This document shows positions 24,231 to 33,027 of a DNA stretch of 64,000 nt, one piece after another (the stretch's first letter is position 1; every line of letters begins with the position of its first letter). The notes beneath the pieces were generated by a model, which was not told the origin of the DNA, did not search any database, and saw only the letters and a program-made list of their open reading frames with translations. The position numbers were made by a program, and so were the translations under genes. This DNA comes from CAVVYW01 sp963752605 (GTDB lineage Bacteria; Actinomycetota; Thermoleophilia; Solirubrobacterales; 70-9), in assembly GCA_963752605.1 (NCBI GenBank), contig CAVVYW010000009.1, positions 1 to 64,000 on the forward strand. Direction: 5' to 3'.

Positions 24231-25037
24231 TACGAGCGGCCCGCGCTTGCGGGTAGCGGCACGATCGCCTGCGGGCTCGCGGCCATCGCCAGCACCCGGT
24301 CGAAGACGATCCTGCTGGCGCGCTCCGACACCTCCGCCTGGCGCGCCGAGGAGGAGACGGACAAGCTCTGCGCCAAGGTGGACGGGGGCGACGCGAGCCG
24401 CGTCAAGGTCACCACGGACCCCTCCGACCTCTCCTCCTGCGACCTGGTGATCGAGGCGATCATCGAGGAGCCGGAACCGAAGGTGGAGCTGCTGAAGGCG
24501 GTTGCCGAGGCCGCCCCCGAGGCCGATCTCGCCACCACCACCTCCTCCCTCTCCGTCGCCGAGCTGGGCGCCAAGAGCGGCCACCCGGAGCGGACCTTCG
24601 GCCTGCACCCGTTCAACCCCGTCGTTCGCATGGAGCTGATCGAGCTCTGCGTGCCGGAGGGGGCCCGGGGTGACATCGCGGCTCGCGCCCGCGCCTGGTG
24701 CGAGTCGCTCGGCAAGACGGTGGTGGAGGTGCCCGACGAGGTCGGGTTCGTCGTCAACCGGCTGCTCTTCCCCTACCTCTTCGATGCGGTGCGGCTGCTC
24801 GAGCAGACCGGGATGAAGCCCGAGGAGGTGGACCGCTGCATGACCCTCGGCGCGAACTACCCGATGGGGCCGCTCGCCCTGATCGACCTGGTCGGGATCG
24901 ACGTCGCGGCCGCGATCGGCGAGGCCCTACATGCGGAGACCGGCGAGGAGCACCACCAGCCGCCCGGCCGCCTGGTCAGCATGACCGGAGAGGGGAGGCT
25001 CGGCCGCAAGTCCGGCGCGGGCTTCTACGACTACTGA
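24231..25037 (+). CDS. 3-hydroxyacyl-CoA dehydrogenase, start codon missing
   Basis: About 268 residues. The NAD loop is ALAGSGTIACGLAAIAS; LVIEAIIEEPEPK, TTTSSLSVAELG, FGLHPFNPV and the C-terminal domain with PDEVGFVVNRLLFPYLFDA are classic for this beta-oxidation enzyme. Family-like sequence begins at 24231 (ERPALAGSG), but there is no ATG, GTG or TTG in frame upstream before nonsense sequence. The first is GTG at 24378, which would delete the NAD loop. The 5' end is therefore probably lost or misassembled. The last 7 bases overlap the convergent M28 gene. Confidence 0.8.
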   Translation, partial: YERPALAGSGTIACGLAAIASTRSKTILLARSDTSAWRAEEETDKLCAKVDGGDASRVKVTTDPSDLSSCDLVIEAIIEEPEPKVELLKAVAEAAPEADLATTTSSLSVAELGAKSGHPERTFGLHPFNPVVRMELIELCVPEGARGDIAARARAWCESLGKTVVEVPDEVGFVVNRLLFPYLFDAVRLLEQTGMKPEEVDRCMTLGANYPMGPLALIDLVGIDVAAAIGEALHAETGEEHHQPPGRLVSMTGEGRLGRKSGAGFYDY

Positions 25038-25960
25038 GCACTGAGCCGGACGATCAGCTCGGCGGTCGCCTCGCCGACCGCGTCGAGTGAGTCCGTCGAG
25101 AGCTTGTCCGGGGTGTCCTGGGCGGTGTCGGCGTACGGGTACCGGAAGTCGATCAGGTCGATCGATGGCACCCCGGTGGCGATGAAGGGGATGTGGTCGT
25201 CCAGAACGGGGGGCTGGTCGGCGTCCGGGAAGACCTCGTCCTTCCCCACCTCCTCGGCTGCCTCGCGCAGCTCCCCCCAGAGAGCGGGCTCGGAGTTCCC
25301 CTCCCGGGGGATCCGGACGCCCTTGTTCGCGATGTAGTCGAGGAGGACCATCTGCCCGATCTCGCCCCGGTGCTCCTGCGCGTAGGCCTTCGAGCCCCGC
25401 AGCGCGCACTGCACGAACTGGGTCTCCGGGCAGCCCACGGGCTCCTCCTCCCCGTCGAAGAGGACGAAGCGGACCTCGCGATGGTCCTCCGGCAGATGCT
25501 GCTCGATCGTCCGGGCCAGTTCCACGACCGCGGCGGTCCCGGCGGCGCCGTCATTCGCTCCGACGAAGTCGGGGATGGTCGCCTCAGTGTCGTAGTGCGC
25601 GCCCACGAGAATCGCCGGGGAGCGGCCCGGGATCGTGCTGACCAGGTTGAGCAGGCCCCCGGCCAGCGGCTGGATCTCGGGATTGGGGAGCATCCGCCGC
25701 AGCTTGCGCCCGAGCCGCTCCGAGGCCTCGGAGCCCGCCGGGCGAGGGCCATACTCAACCTGCGTCTCGATCAGGTCGAAGGCCGCGTCGGCGTCGAAGC
25801 GATCCGGATCTGAGCCCGAGCCTCCTGACCCGCCGCAGCCGGCCAGGACCAGCGAGATCAGGAGGAGCGCGCTAGCGAGCCCGCTTGCCGGGAGCAGCCT
25901 TGCCCTTGCGCTTCTGGCGGCGCGGCTTGACGCTGATCGGCGGGACCGCAGGCTCCTCAT
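25031..25960 (-). CDS. M28-family zinc peptidase / cyclase lipoprotein
   Basis: 309 residues. A long Arg-rich N-region, then ALLLISLVLAGCGG with a lipobox, so it is a lipoprotein. The M28 zinc sites are VGAHYDTEA, GANDGAAGTAAV and VLFDGEEEP, plus a His in LDDHIPFIATG. This pattern also fits glutaminyl-peptide cyclases, and the WYPY-like end (IDFRYPYADT) suggests that subgroup. The start at 25960 overlaps the upstream gene by 89 bases; the Arg-rich part may not all be real. Confidence 0.83.
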   Translation of the reverse strand: MRSLRSRRSASSRAARSARARLLPASGLASALLLISLVLAGCGGSGGSGSDPDRFDADAAFDLIETQVEYGPRPAGSEASERLGRKLRRMLPNPEIQPLAGGLLNLVSTIPGRSPAILVGAHYDTEATIPDFVGANDGAAGTAAVVELARTIEQHLPEDHREVRFVLFDGEEEPVGCPETQFVQCALRGSKAYAQEHRGEIGQMVLLDYIANKGVRIPREGNSEPALWGELREAAEEVGKDEVFPDADQPPVLDDHIPFIATGVPSIDLIDFRYPYADTAQDTPDKLSTDSLDAVGEATAELIVRLSAQ

Positions 25961-26183
25961 GGCGCCCGCAACGATCCCAGATCACATCCGCCTCCGAGAC
26001 CCCCTGCTTGCCGGCCTCGGTCTCCACCTCGCTCCACGGAAGCTGCGCCTCGGGCAGGTCGTCCCATCGCGCCAGGTCGAGAGCCTCGAGCGCCCCCTCC
26101 AGGGCCGGGCCTCGATGCTCCTCGGAGCGCAGTACCGCCCGAACGACCTCTAGCTGCTTATCGCTGAGCCGAACGACCCACAT
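25872..26183 (-). CDS. Hypothetical protein with basic C-terminus (103 aa)
   Basis: GAGGAGG five bases before the ATG is a strong ribosome-binding site. The body is acidic and helical (WVVRLSDKQLEVVRAVLRS; SEADVIWDRCGRHEEP) and the last 20 residues are very basic (RRQKRKGKAAPGKRAR). No signal peptide. The basic end overlaps the Arg-rich start of the M28 gene in another frame, so one DNA stretch of 89 bases encodes two basic peptides. No family recognised. Confidence 0.6.
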   Translation of the reverse strand: MWVVRLSDKQLEVVRAVLRSEEHRGPALEGALEALDLARWDDLPEAQLPWSEVETEAGKQGVSEADVIWDRCGRHEEPAVPPISVKPRRQKRKGKAAPGKRAR

Positions 26184-26266
26184 GGCGGCCTCCTCGCGGC
26201 GAGTCCCAGGCGGACTCGATTGGAGGCAAGCTAGAGGCCGCGGAGGACGGAAGGGAAAACCGCTGC

Positions 26267-27559
26267 TCAGCCTGTTTTCTGGTGAATCCGGACCGCTTCT
26301 ATGCGGTTCTCGCGGACCGACTCGACCCGGATCTCGAAGCCGTCGGCGCTGATCACGTCGCCGCGCTTCGGGAGGCGGCCGAGCTCGTCGAAGACGTAGC
26401 CGCCGATCGAGTTGTACGCGTCGGTCTCCACGGGAAGCTCGATCCCGCGGTCCGCGATGTCCCCGAGCGAGACGTGGCCGCGCACGTACCAATCCCCGTT
26501 GGTGAGTTGGCGCAGAGAGCCGGCCAGCGGGTCCGTCTCATCCTCGATCTCGCCGACCACCTCCTCGAGGATGTCCTCGACCGTGACGATCCCGATGGTC
26601 CGCCCGTACTCGTCAACCACCACCCCAATCGAGGAGCGCTGGCGCTTCAGCTCGGTGAGGAGATCGTCGAGGGGCTTGGTCTCGGGGACGACAAGGACGT
26701 CGCGGACGGCCGCCTCGATCTTCACGTCGGGGCCCTCGCTCATCAGCAGCCGCGCCAGCCGGAGCGCGTGGGCGATGCCCCGGACGCGGTCCGGGTTGCC
26801 ATCCTCGACCACGAGCAGCCGGTTGTGGCCCGAGGTCCAGCAGAGCCGCAGCGCCTCCGACACGTTGGAGGTTGCGTCCACGGTGACCACCGCCGGGATC
26901 GGGGTCATGATCTCGCGCGCCTCCTGCTCGTGGAGGTGGAAGACCCCGCGGAGCATCCCGGCCTCGCCCGGATCGAGATCGCCGCCGACGGCCGACTGGG
27001 AGATGATCACCTTGAGATCGTCGGAGGTGGGGGTGTCCTCGAGCTCCCCCGGCCTGACCCCGAACAGCCGCAGGATCGCGTTTGAGACCGCTGTCAGCCC
27101 CAGCGTGATGGGCTTGGTCAGGCTGCGGAACAAGTCGAGGACACGGGCGATCCGCCGGGCCGTTCCCTCCGCGCGGCTGATCGCCATCATCTTCGGCACC
27201 TGCTCGCCGACCGTGATGTGCAGCGAGGTGGCGAGCGCGAAGGCGAGCCCGAGAGAGACCGGATAGGCGACCGCGTGTGCGAACTCGTCGAGTAGCGGCT
27301 CGATCAAGGCAGCGATCGCCGGCTCACCGAGGAAGCCGATCCCGATCGAGGCCATCGTGATCCCGACCTGGCAGGCGGAGAGGTACTCGTCGATGTGGTC
27401 GAGCTGGTTCAGGGTGCGGCGCGCCGCCGCGTCCTCGTTCTCCTCGGCCAGCTGCTCGAGCCTGGAGCGGCGGGAGCGCACCAGGGCGAATTCGGCCGCG
27501 ACGAAGACGCCGTTCAGCAGCACCAGCACGAACAGGGCGACGAGGGCGACAGCGGTCAT
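26267..27559 (-). CDS. CNNM/CorC-type membrane protein (DUF21-CBS-CorC)
   Basis: 430 residues. The N-terminal DUF21 domain with about four membrane helices starts ALVALFVLVLLNGVFVAAEF. Two CBS domains follow (EIMTPIPAVVTVDATSNVSE; VRDVLVVPETKPLDDLLTEL) and VDEYGRTIGIVTVEDILEE. A C-terminal CorC/HlyC domain with GDWYVRGHVSLGDI comes last. Members export or regulate magnesium or other divalent ions. GGGAGG precedes the start. Domain order and length are normal. Confidence 0.92.
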   Translation of the reverse strand: MTAVALVALFVLVLLNGVFVAAEFALVRSRRSRLEQLAEENEDAAARRTLNQLDHIDEYLSACQVGITMASIGIGFLGEPAIAALIEPLLDEFAHAVAYPVSLGLAFALATSLHITVGEQVPKMMAISRAEGTARRIARVLDLFRSLTKPITLGLTAVSNAILRLFGVRPGELEDTPTSDDLKVIISQSAVGGDLDPGEAGMLRGVFHLHEQEAREIMTPIPAVVTVDATSNVSEALRLCWTSGHNRLLVVEDGNPDRVRGIAHALRLARLLMSEGPDVKIEAAVRDVLVVPETKPLDDLLTELKRQRSSIGVVVDEYGRTIGIVTVEDILEEVVGEIEDETDPLAGSLRQLTNGDWYVRGHVSLGDIADRGIELPVETDAYNSIGGYVFDELGRLPKRGDVISADGFEIRVESVRENRIEAVRIHQKTG

Positions 27560-27674
27560 CGCGGCCTCCCGGCCCTCTCAGTCGGAAGAGGCGAGCGACT
27601 TGGCACGCCCGTTGGGGGGCCGGTACTCGAGGGGTCGTCGTCGGTCATCGGCGACGCGGCAAGGCTAGCAGCAG

Positions 27675-29441
27675 CTACTTGCGCGTCTTGTGCTTTTTCT
27701 TCCGCCGCTTGCGGCGTTTGCGGCGACGCTTCGGCGGGGCAGCCGCGCCGGGTACGGTGACCGGCGCCGGCGCCTGCCCGTTGCCGGCTCCCGGGACAAG
27801 CTCGCCGGGCGTGGTGAACTGGTGCCCGGGTGCAGGCGCCGGGAGCCCGTAGTCGGCCGCGCGAAGCACCAGCTGCTCGGCGGCGCGCTCGCAGACCGCG
27901 GAGATCGTCAGCGAGGGGTTGACCCCGAGGCTGGTCGGGACCGCCGAGGAGTCCATGCAGAAGAGGCCCTCGTTGTCGAAGACCTCGCAGCGATGGTCCA
28001 CGACCCCGAGCCCCGGGTCGTCGGCCATCCGGCAGCCGCCGAGGGGGTGGGAGGCGTAGGCGCCCTCTGTCTCGCTCAGCTTCAGGAACTTCCCGAGTCC
28101 GGCGCCCGCAATCACGTCCTCGATCGCCGCGTTCGCCTGCTCGCGGACCAGGGTCGACTGAGGCGAGAGCTGGTAGTTGAACAGCCCGATCCCCACCGGG
28201 CCGGAGTTCGGCCGCACGTGGCCCCCACCGAGCGGGGGTACCGCGAAGAACGACCCGTCATGCGTGTCCTCGACCATCGCGAGGATCTCGATGTGGGAGT
28301 TCCAGGTGGAGATGCTCCGCTTCTTCTCCCTCCCCCACCAGGACGGCTCCTCCCCGTTGCCGCGCCCGTCGTCGTAGAGGATGTTGGTGAGCTGTGAGAG
28401 CAGGATCTCCTGGAGGGTGAAGCGCTTGCCGTCCCCGTCGTTCCCAGGCTTGTCGACCCACCAGTCGTAGCTCATCGTGGTGATCGGCTTGCCCTTGTGG
28501 AAGTCGTCATACGCCGGCAGCCCGAGCGCGCTCTGGACCTCGGCCGGGTCGAACTCGATCGCGGCGACGTGGTCGCCGTTGACGCCGAGGTGCTGCCCGA
28601 CCTGTGACGAGACGGAGCGGAGCGCACCCGCCTGCTGCGAGCGCATCAGGATCGGCGGCGTCCCCATCGCACCGGCGGCGAGGATCAGGACCTTGCACTC
28701 GATGTCCTCGATCTCGCCGGACTGCATCTTGGTCTCCGGGTCGATGCTCTGGGCCTTGACGAGGTAGCGGTACGGCGTGAAGCTGGAGCGGCGGATCTCG
28801 TTGACCTGAATCTGCGGGCGGATCTCGACTCCTGCCGCCTCGGCGGCCGCCAGGTAGTTGGTGATCAGTGAGTTCTTCGCCCCGAAGATGCAGCCCGTGT
28901 AGCACCACTTCGCGTCCACGCAGCGGTCCATGCTGATCGCCAGCGGCACCCGGTCACAGCTGTGGCCCGCCTGGTTCAGCATCGCCGCCCAGACGCCGCC
29001 GGACTTCGACACCTCGTCCCATCCCGGCTGCTCGACCCGCAGCCCGGCCTCGATCCGCTCGTAGTAGGGGTCCAGCGCGGCGCGCGAGATCTCCGCCGGC
29101 CAGACGCGGCCCGAGCCGGGATCGTCGGGATGGCGATCGCGGCGCTCGAACGTCTCGGACGGGGAGCGGAGCGAGGCGGCGAGATAAAGGTTGGAGCCGC
29201 CGCCCACCAGGTCCGCGACGACTACTTGTGCGCCCTGGCCCTGGATCAGCCCGTAGATGTCGGAGAGGTGGTCGACGTCCATCGACTGGCGGAAGTCGTC
29301 GTGGCCCTTGCGCATCCCCCGTTCGAGGATGAGCACGCTCGGGCTCTCGCCGGCCTGGGTGTAGAGCTCGGCGAGCCGCCAGGCCGCGATCGAGCCGCCG
29401 AAGCCCGAGCCGACGATGCAGACGTCCACGCGCTCGCTCAC
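27675..29441 (-). CDS. GMC-family oxidoreductase with basic C-terminal tail
   Basis: 588 residues. The N-terminal FAD loop is VCIVGSGFGGSIAAWRL. VVADLVGGGSNLYLAAS and ILAAGAMGTPPIL follow, and the C-terminal GMC motif is YASHPLGGCRMADDPGLGVVD with SSAVPTSLGVNPSLTISAV. It is like the large subunit of gluconate/alcohol dehydrogenases and cholesterol-oxidase-like proteins. A Pro/Ala linker ends in PKRRRKRRKRRKKK. It has no signal peptide, but its GTG overlaps the stop of a Tat-signal partner gene, with which it is probably exported as a complex. Confidence 0.87.
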   Translation of the reverse strand: MSERVDVCIVGSGFGGSIAAWRLAELYTQAGESPSVLILERGMRKGHDDFRQSMDVDHLSDIYGLIQGQGAQVVVADLVGGGSNLYLAASLRSPSETFERRDRHPDDPGSGRVWPAEISRAALDPYYERIEAGLRVEQPGWDEVSKSGGVWAAMLNQAGHSCDRVPLAISMDRCVDAKWCYTGCIFGAKNSLITNYLAAAEAAGVEIRPQIQVNEIRRSSFTPYRYLVKAQSIDPETKMQSGEIEDIECKVLILAAGAMGTPPILMRSQQAGALRSVSSQVGQHLGVNGDHVAAIEFDPAEVQSALGLPAYDDFHKGKPITTMSYDWWVDKPGNDGDGKRFTLQEILLSQLTNILYDDGRGNGEEPSWWGREKKRSISTWNSHIEILAMVEDTHDGSFFAVPPLGGGHVRPNSGPVGIGLFNYQLSPQSTLVREQANAAIEDVIAGAGLGKFLKLSETEGAYASHPLGGCRMADDPGLGVVDHRCEVFDNEGLFCMDSSAVPTSLGVNPSLTISAVCERAAEQLVLRAADYGLPAPAPGHQFTTPGELVPGAGNGQAPAPVTVPGAAAPPKRRRKRRKRRKKKHKTRK

Positions 29442-30100
29442 GGCAGGTACCCCCTCGCGGTCCGCTCGGTCGCGAGCTGCTGCTTGTAGGAGAAGTCCTC
29501 GTAGCCGTGCGGCGCGGTGCCGGGGTGGCCCATCACCTTGTAGCCGCTGGCGGTGGCGTCGGTGGCATTGATCTGGGTGGCCGCGGCGCAGAAGGCGGTG
29601 AAGGGGATTGCGGCCGCGGCCTCCCAGACCACGCGGGTCGGGTTGGAGAAGGCCAGCCCCTGGACGCAGACCGCCTCGCGGGCGTCGTAGTCGAGGGTGA
29701 GGAAGGGCCCACCCTGGGGCAGGGCGAACGCCTCCAGCTCCGCCAGGAACGGGGGTGAGAGCACGTCGAACCCGATCTTGGGGTGGTGCGCGAGCAGCAG
29801 CGCGTCGGCCTCCACGGCCCCGGGCTCGGTGTCCACGCCCGCGATGGCCTGCGGATGGATCTCGTTGCCGAGGTCGGTGACCATCGCGGGGCGGCCGGGG
29901 ATGATCGTGTCGAAGAAGGCCTGCAGCGTCGCGTCCGTGGGGAGCACCGCGCCCTCCGCGTCGTCGGGCAGCAGCATGCGCGCGGCCGTCGGCATGGCCG
30001 CGGCGACGAGGGCGCCCGCTCCCAGCGCCCCGGCGCGCTGCAGGAACTGGCGCCGGGAGACCTCGATCGCAACCTCTCCCCGAATGAGACTCTCGTCCAT
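29438..30100 (-). CDS. Tat-exported gluconate 2-dehydrogenase subunit 3-like protein
   Basis: 220 residues. SRRQFLQRAGALGAGALVAA is a twin-arginine signal. The mature part contains LQAFFDTIIPGRPAM, as in the small (subunit 3) partner of GMC dehydrogenases. The last four bases overlap the GMC gene start (GTGA). In known systems this subunit carries the flavoprotein through the Tat pathway, so the pair probably works outside the membrane. Substrate unknown. Confidence 0.83.
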   Translation of the reverse strand: MDESLIRGEVAIEVSRRQFLQRAGALGAGALVAAAMPTAARMLLPDDAEGAVLPTDATLQAFFDTIIPGRPAMVTDLGNEIHPQAIAGVDTEPGAVEADALLLAHHPKIGFDVLSPPFLAELEAFALPQGGPFLTLDYDAREAVCVQGLAFSNPTRVVWEAAAAIPFTAFCAAATQINATDATASGYKVMGHPGTAPHGYEDFSYKQQLATERTARGYLP

Positions 30101-30199
30101 ACCCCGAGCGCGAAGCTACCTGAGCGCGTGCCTGCGCGCGCCGATTGCATCTCAACCGGCGCCTTCGGCACTTATGGCAGGTACTTTTTCGCGCGGGGT

Positions 30200-30941
30200 A
30201 TGTCGCGGTTCCTGGCAACAGCTGTCTCGGCGGCGCTGGCGCTCGCATTCGCCGCGCCCGCGGCTGCACAGAGCCCCTATCCGGAGGGCCCCTTCGCCCC
30301 CTGGGACGGCGCTAACCCATTCAACTGCGTTCTTCAGGACGCGGGCACCGGGACGACCGTGCCCGACCCGGACGCCGATCCCTACTGCGTCGAGTTCGAC
30401 AAGACGCAGCAGAACCTCACCGACTCAGGCCTGTTCGAGTTCCTCGCCAACGAGCCGGGTCGCGTCGCGGCCGCGGGGCCCAAGTGCTTCTACTTCCAGA
30501 GCGACCACTGGACGGGCTCGGTCGTCCAGGGCGAGGAGCCTGAGCTCTGGCACTGGGACGGCCAGTACTTCTTCGACAAGGCGCGCGGGGTCGGCGGCGT
30601 CAACGTCCAGAACTTCCGGATCCTCGGCCAGCCCGCGTCCCCCAGCGACTACGGCGAGGTGCCCGAGGAGATGGCGCCGTACATGGACCAGGGCGGCGGG
30701 GGCGCCTACATCATCGGAGAGCGTCGACGTGGACCCGAACTGCGTCGCCAGGGTCGACACGCCCGAGGAGGCGGCTCAGGTCTATGCCGGCGGCGGCCCG
30801 GCCCCCCAGGCCGGCGGTGCGCCGGGTCGGCGCCCCGCAGCCGGCGGAGCAACCTCGGCCGCCGCTCAGAAGAAGTGCAAGCGCAAGGGCAGGCGAGGCA
30901 AGTCCGCGGCCCGCAAGCGCTGCAAGCGCAAGCAGCGCTAA
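30200..30941 (+). CDS. Secreted protein with Cys-bracketed basic tail, frameshifted
   Basis: Signal peptide about residues 1-24 (FLATAVSAALALAFAAPAAAQ). The mature domain has NPFNCVLQDAG, DADPYCVEFDKTQQNLTDSG, CFYFQSDHW and HWDGQYFFDKARG; I know of no assigned function. At 30716-30717 (GG) the frame breaks. With one G fewer it continues as ESVDVDPNCVARVDTPEEAA and ends in the tail KKCKRKGRRGKSAARKRCKRK. As given, the frame runs on as Arg-rich nonsense past 30941. The last four bases overlap the convergent pterin dehydratase gene. Confidence 0.7.
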
Positions 30942-31216
30942 GCGAGCTCTTCGACCTTCTTCGCCAGCTCGAAGTCGTTCTCGGTGATGCCGCCCTCGGC
31001 GTGCGTCGAGATCGCGACCTCGACCTGGCTCCAGGACACGGCGAGGTCGGGATGGTGGTTCATCTTCTCGGCGGGCTCGACCAGTGAGTCGATGAACTTG
31101 ATCGAGCCGACGAAGTCATCGCGATCGAAGCTCTTCACTATCGACTCGCCCCGGTGCTGCCAGCCGGGAAGCTCCTTCAGCCGCTTCTTTATCTCCTCGT
31201 CGCTCAGAAGTGCCAT
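30938..31216 (-). CDS. Pterin-4a-carbinolamine dehydratase
   Basis: 92 residues, normal length. AEKMNHHPDLAVSWSQVEVAIS with the HHP motif and THAEGGITENDFELAKKVE are diagnostic. It recycles tetrahydropterin for aromatic amino-acid hydroxylases, none of which is seen here, or acts as a pterin dehydratase-like protein. The start lies only nine bases from the divergent gene at 31226, so the two share a promoter region at most a few tens of bases long that runs into each other's coding DNA. Confidence 0.92.
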   Translation of the reverse strand: MALLSDEEIKKRLKELPGWQHRGESIVKSFDRDDFVGSIKFIDSLVEPAEKMNHHPDLAVSWSQVEVAISTHAEGGITENDFELAKKVEELA

Positions 31217-31225
31217 ATTCGTTCC

Positions 31226-32137
31226 ATGCGGATCGCCAGCCTAGTCCCCTCGGCCACCGAGATGCTTTTCGCCCTCGGCCTGGGCGACTCGGTCGTGGCC
31301 GTCACCCACGAATGCGACTTTCCGCCCGAGGCCTCGTCCAAACCCCACCTCACGCGCAGCATCATCCCCGAGGGGCTCGAGGCCGGGGAGATCGACGCGG
31401 CCGTGCGCGAGGCGCTGGGCGCCGGGCGCCACCTCTACGAGCTGGACGAGCCCGCGCTCGCCGAGCAGCGGCCCGACCTGATCGTCACCCAGGCGGTCTG
31501 CGAGGTCTGCGCTGTCTCCTATGACGACGTGGTCGCTGTTGCGGCTCGCCTCCCTGGACGCCCCGCGGTCCTCTCGCTCGACCCCTCGAGCCTGAATGAG
31601 GTGCTCGCCGACGTGACCCGTCTGGGCGAGGCGGCCGGCGTCACAGAGCGAGCGGCCGAGCTTCGCGCCGAGCTCGAGCGGCGCCTCGCCGCGGTCCGCG
31701 AGGCTGTCGAGGGTGCGTCGCGGCCGACCGTGCTGGCGCTCGAGTGGCTCGATCCTCCGTTCGTCGGCGGCCACTGGGTGCCGGAGATGATCGAGGCGGC
31801 CGGAGGCAGGGACGTGCTCGGCGAGCCGGGCCAGAAGTCACGCACGGCCACCTGGGAGGAGTTGGCCGCCTCCCGGCCGGAGGTCGTGATCGCGATGCCG
31901 TGCGGCTGGGACGCGCCGAAGGCGCGATCGGAGGTGCTCAAGCGCGCCGACCAGGTCGCAGCGATCGGTGCGAGCCGCATCTGGGCCGTGGATGCGGCCG
32001 CCTCCTTCTCGCGCCCAGGGCCGCGGCTGATCGAGGGCACCGAGCTGCTCGCGCACCTGCTGCACCCGGATAGGGTTGGAGCGCCGGATGGCGTCCCGTT
32101 CCAGGAGGTGTTGGTTCGTGACCTCGCCGCGCGTTAG
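31226..32137 (+). CDS. Cobalamin-binding-type (BtuF-like) protein without signal peptide
   Basis: 303 residues. RIASLVPSATEMLFALGLGD is the start of the periplasmic-binding fold class III, continuing with AVTHECDFPPEA and PDLIVTQAVCEVCAVSYDDV. Related proteins bind vitamin B12 or iron chelates for ABC importers, but here there is no signal peptide, no lipobox and no transporter gene nearby. It may be a cytoplasmic cobinamide-related or regulatory member. ATG at 31226 is likely leaderless given nine bases to the divergent start. Confidence 0.8.
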   Translation: MRIASLVPSATEMLFALGLGDSVVAVTHECDFPPEASSKPHLTRSIIPEGLEAGEIDAAVREALGAGRHLYELDEPALAEQRPDLIVTQAVCEVCAVSYDDVVAVAARLPGRPAVLSLDPSSLNEVLADVTRLGEAAGVTERAAELRAELERRLAAVREAVEGASRPTVLALEWLDPPFVGGHWVPEMIEAAGGRDVLGEPGQKSRTATWEELAASRPEVVIAMPCGWDAPKARSEVLKRADQVAAIGASRIWAVDAAASFSRPGPRLIEGTELLAHLLHPDRVGAPDGVPFQEVLVRDLAAR

Positions 32138-32146
32138 GAGGAGACC

Positions 32147-33013
32147 ATGGGCATGAACTGGGCCGAGCACACGGTCGAGATCGACGCCCCGATCGAGACC
32201 TGCTTCGACGCGATCGTCGACTACGAGAGCTTTCCCGCCTGGCAGGGCGCCGTGGTCAGCACAGAGGTGCTGAACCGCGACAAGGACGGGCTCGGCAAGC
32301 GGGTGCGCCTGTTCGTCGACGCCAAGGTCCGGAAGGTGGACTACACGCTCGACTACCGCTACGAGCGGCCCACCAGGATCGAGTGGGACTACGTCGAGGG
32401 CAACGGGATCGACGACGCCGACGGCCAGTACATGTTCGAGTCCCTCGGCGACGACCGCACCCGCGCCACCTACAAGCTCGGACTCGAGGTGGGCATCCCC
32501 CTCCCGGGCCCGGTCGCCCGGCGGGCGCACAAGCAGACGCTGAAGGGGTCGGTCGAGGACCTGAAGCGAGAGGCCGAGCGGCGCGCCACCGCCGAGGAGG
32601 GGGCGAAGTCGGCGTCGAGGGCGAAGGGCCTCGCGGCGTTCGGCCGCCGCCGCCCGCCCGAGGAGCGCGAGGGCGAGGCGCCGCCCGAGGCACCGAAAGC
32701 AGAGGCGCCCGTCCCCGACGCGGCCGAGGACGCGATGCGCCGGCGCCTGGGCGGCCGCATCTCCGGCAGGGTCCGCGAGCGGATCCCGGACAGCGCCGGC
32801 TCAGCCGCATCGGCCCCGACGGACCTGGCGGGGCGGGCCATCTCCCTGGGGCGAGGGGTCGCCGGTACGACGATCCGGACGGGCCGCGACGTCGCCTCGG
32901 GCACCGTCAGGGCGGGAGTGGGAGTGGCCCGCTCGACGGTGGGCGCGGGCATCGGACTGGCCCGCACGGCCACCGACCGCGCCGCGCGGCTGGTGCGCCG
33001 CGCTCGCGGCTAA
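32147..33013 (+). CDS. SRPBCC (polyketide cyclase-like) protein with apolipoprotein-like tail
   Basis: AGGAGG precedes the ATG. Residues 1-140 form a START/SRPBCC lipid-binding domain (HTVEIDAPIETCFDAIVDYE; FPAWQGAVVSTEVL). A charged linker of about 60 residues follows. The last ~80 residues are an 11-mer-like amphipathic repeat (SGTVRAGVGVARSTVGAG, IGLARTATDRAARLVRRA), as in apolipoproteins, likely to coat a lipid surface. It follows the BtuF-like gene by nine bases, an operon. Confidence 0.78.
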   Translation: MGMNWAEHTVEIDAPIETCFDAIVDYESFPAWQGAVVSTEVLNRDKDGLGKRVRLFVDAKVRKVDYTLDYRYERPTRIEWDYVEGNGIDDADGQYMFESLGDDRTRATYKLGLEVGIPLPGPVARRAHKQTLKGSVEDLKREAERRATAEEGAKSASRAKGLAAFGRRRPPEEREGEAPPEAPKAEAPVPDAAEDAMRRRLGGRISGRVRERIPDSAGSAASAPTDLAGRAISLGRGVAGTTIRTGRDVASGTVRAGVGVARSTVGAGIGLARTATDRAARLVRRARG

Positions 33014-33014
33014 A

Positions 33015-33027
33015 CCCCGCGCCGGGG
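33015..33027. terminator. Short hairpin between convergent genes
   Basis: CCCCG-CGC-CGGGG, a 5-bp GC stem located exactly in the 14-base gap between the convergent SRPBCC (ends 33013) and rhomboid (ends 33028) genes. It could stop transcription from both sides; no T-tract. Confidence 0.4.
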
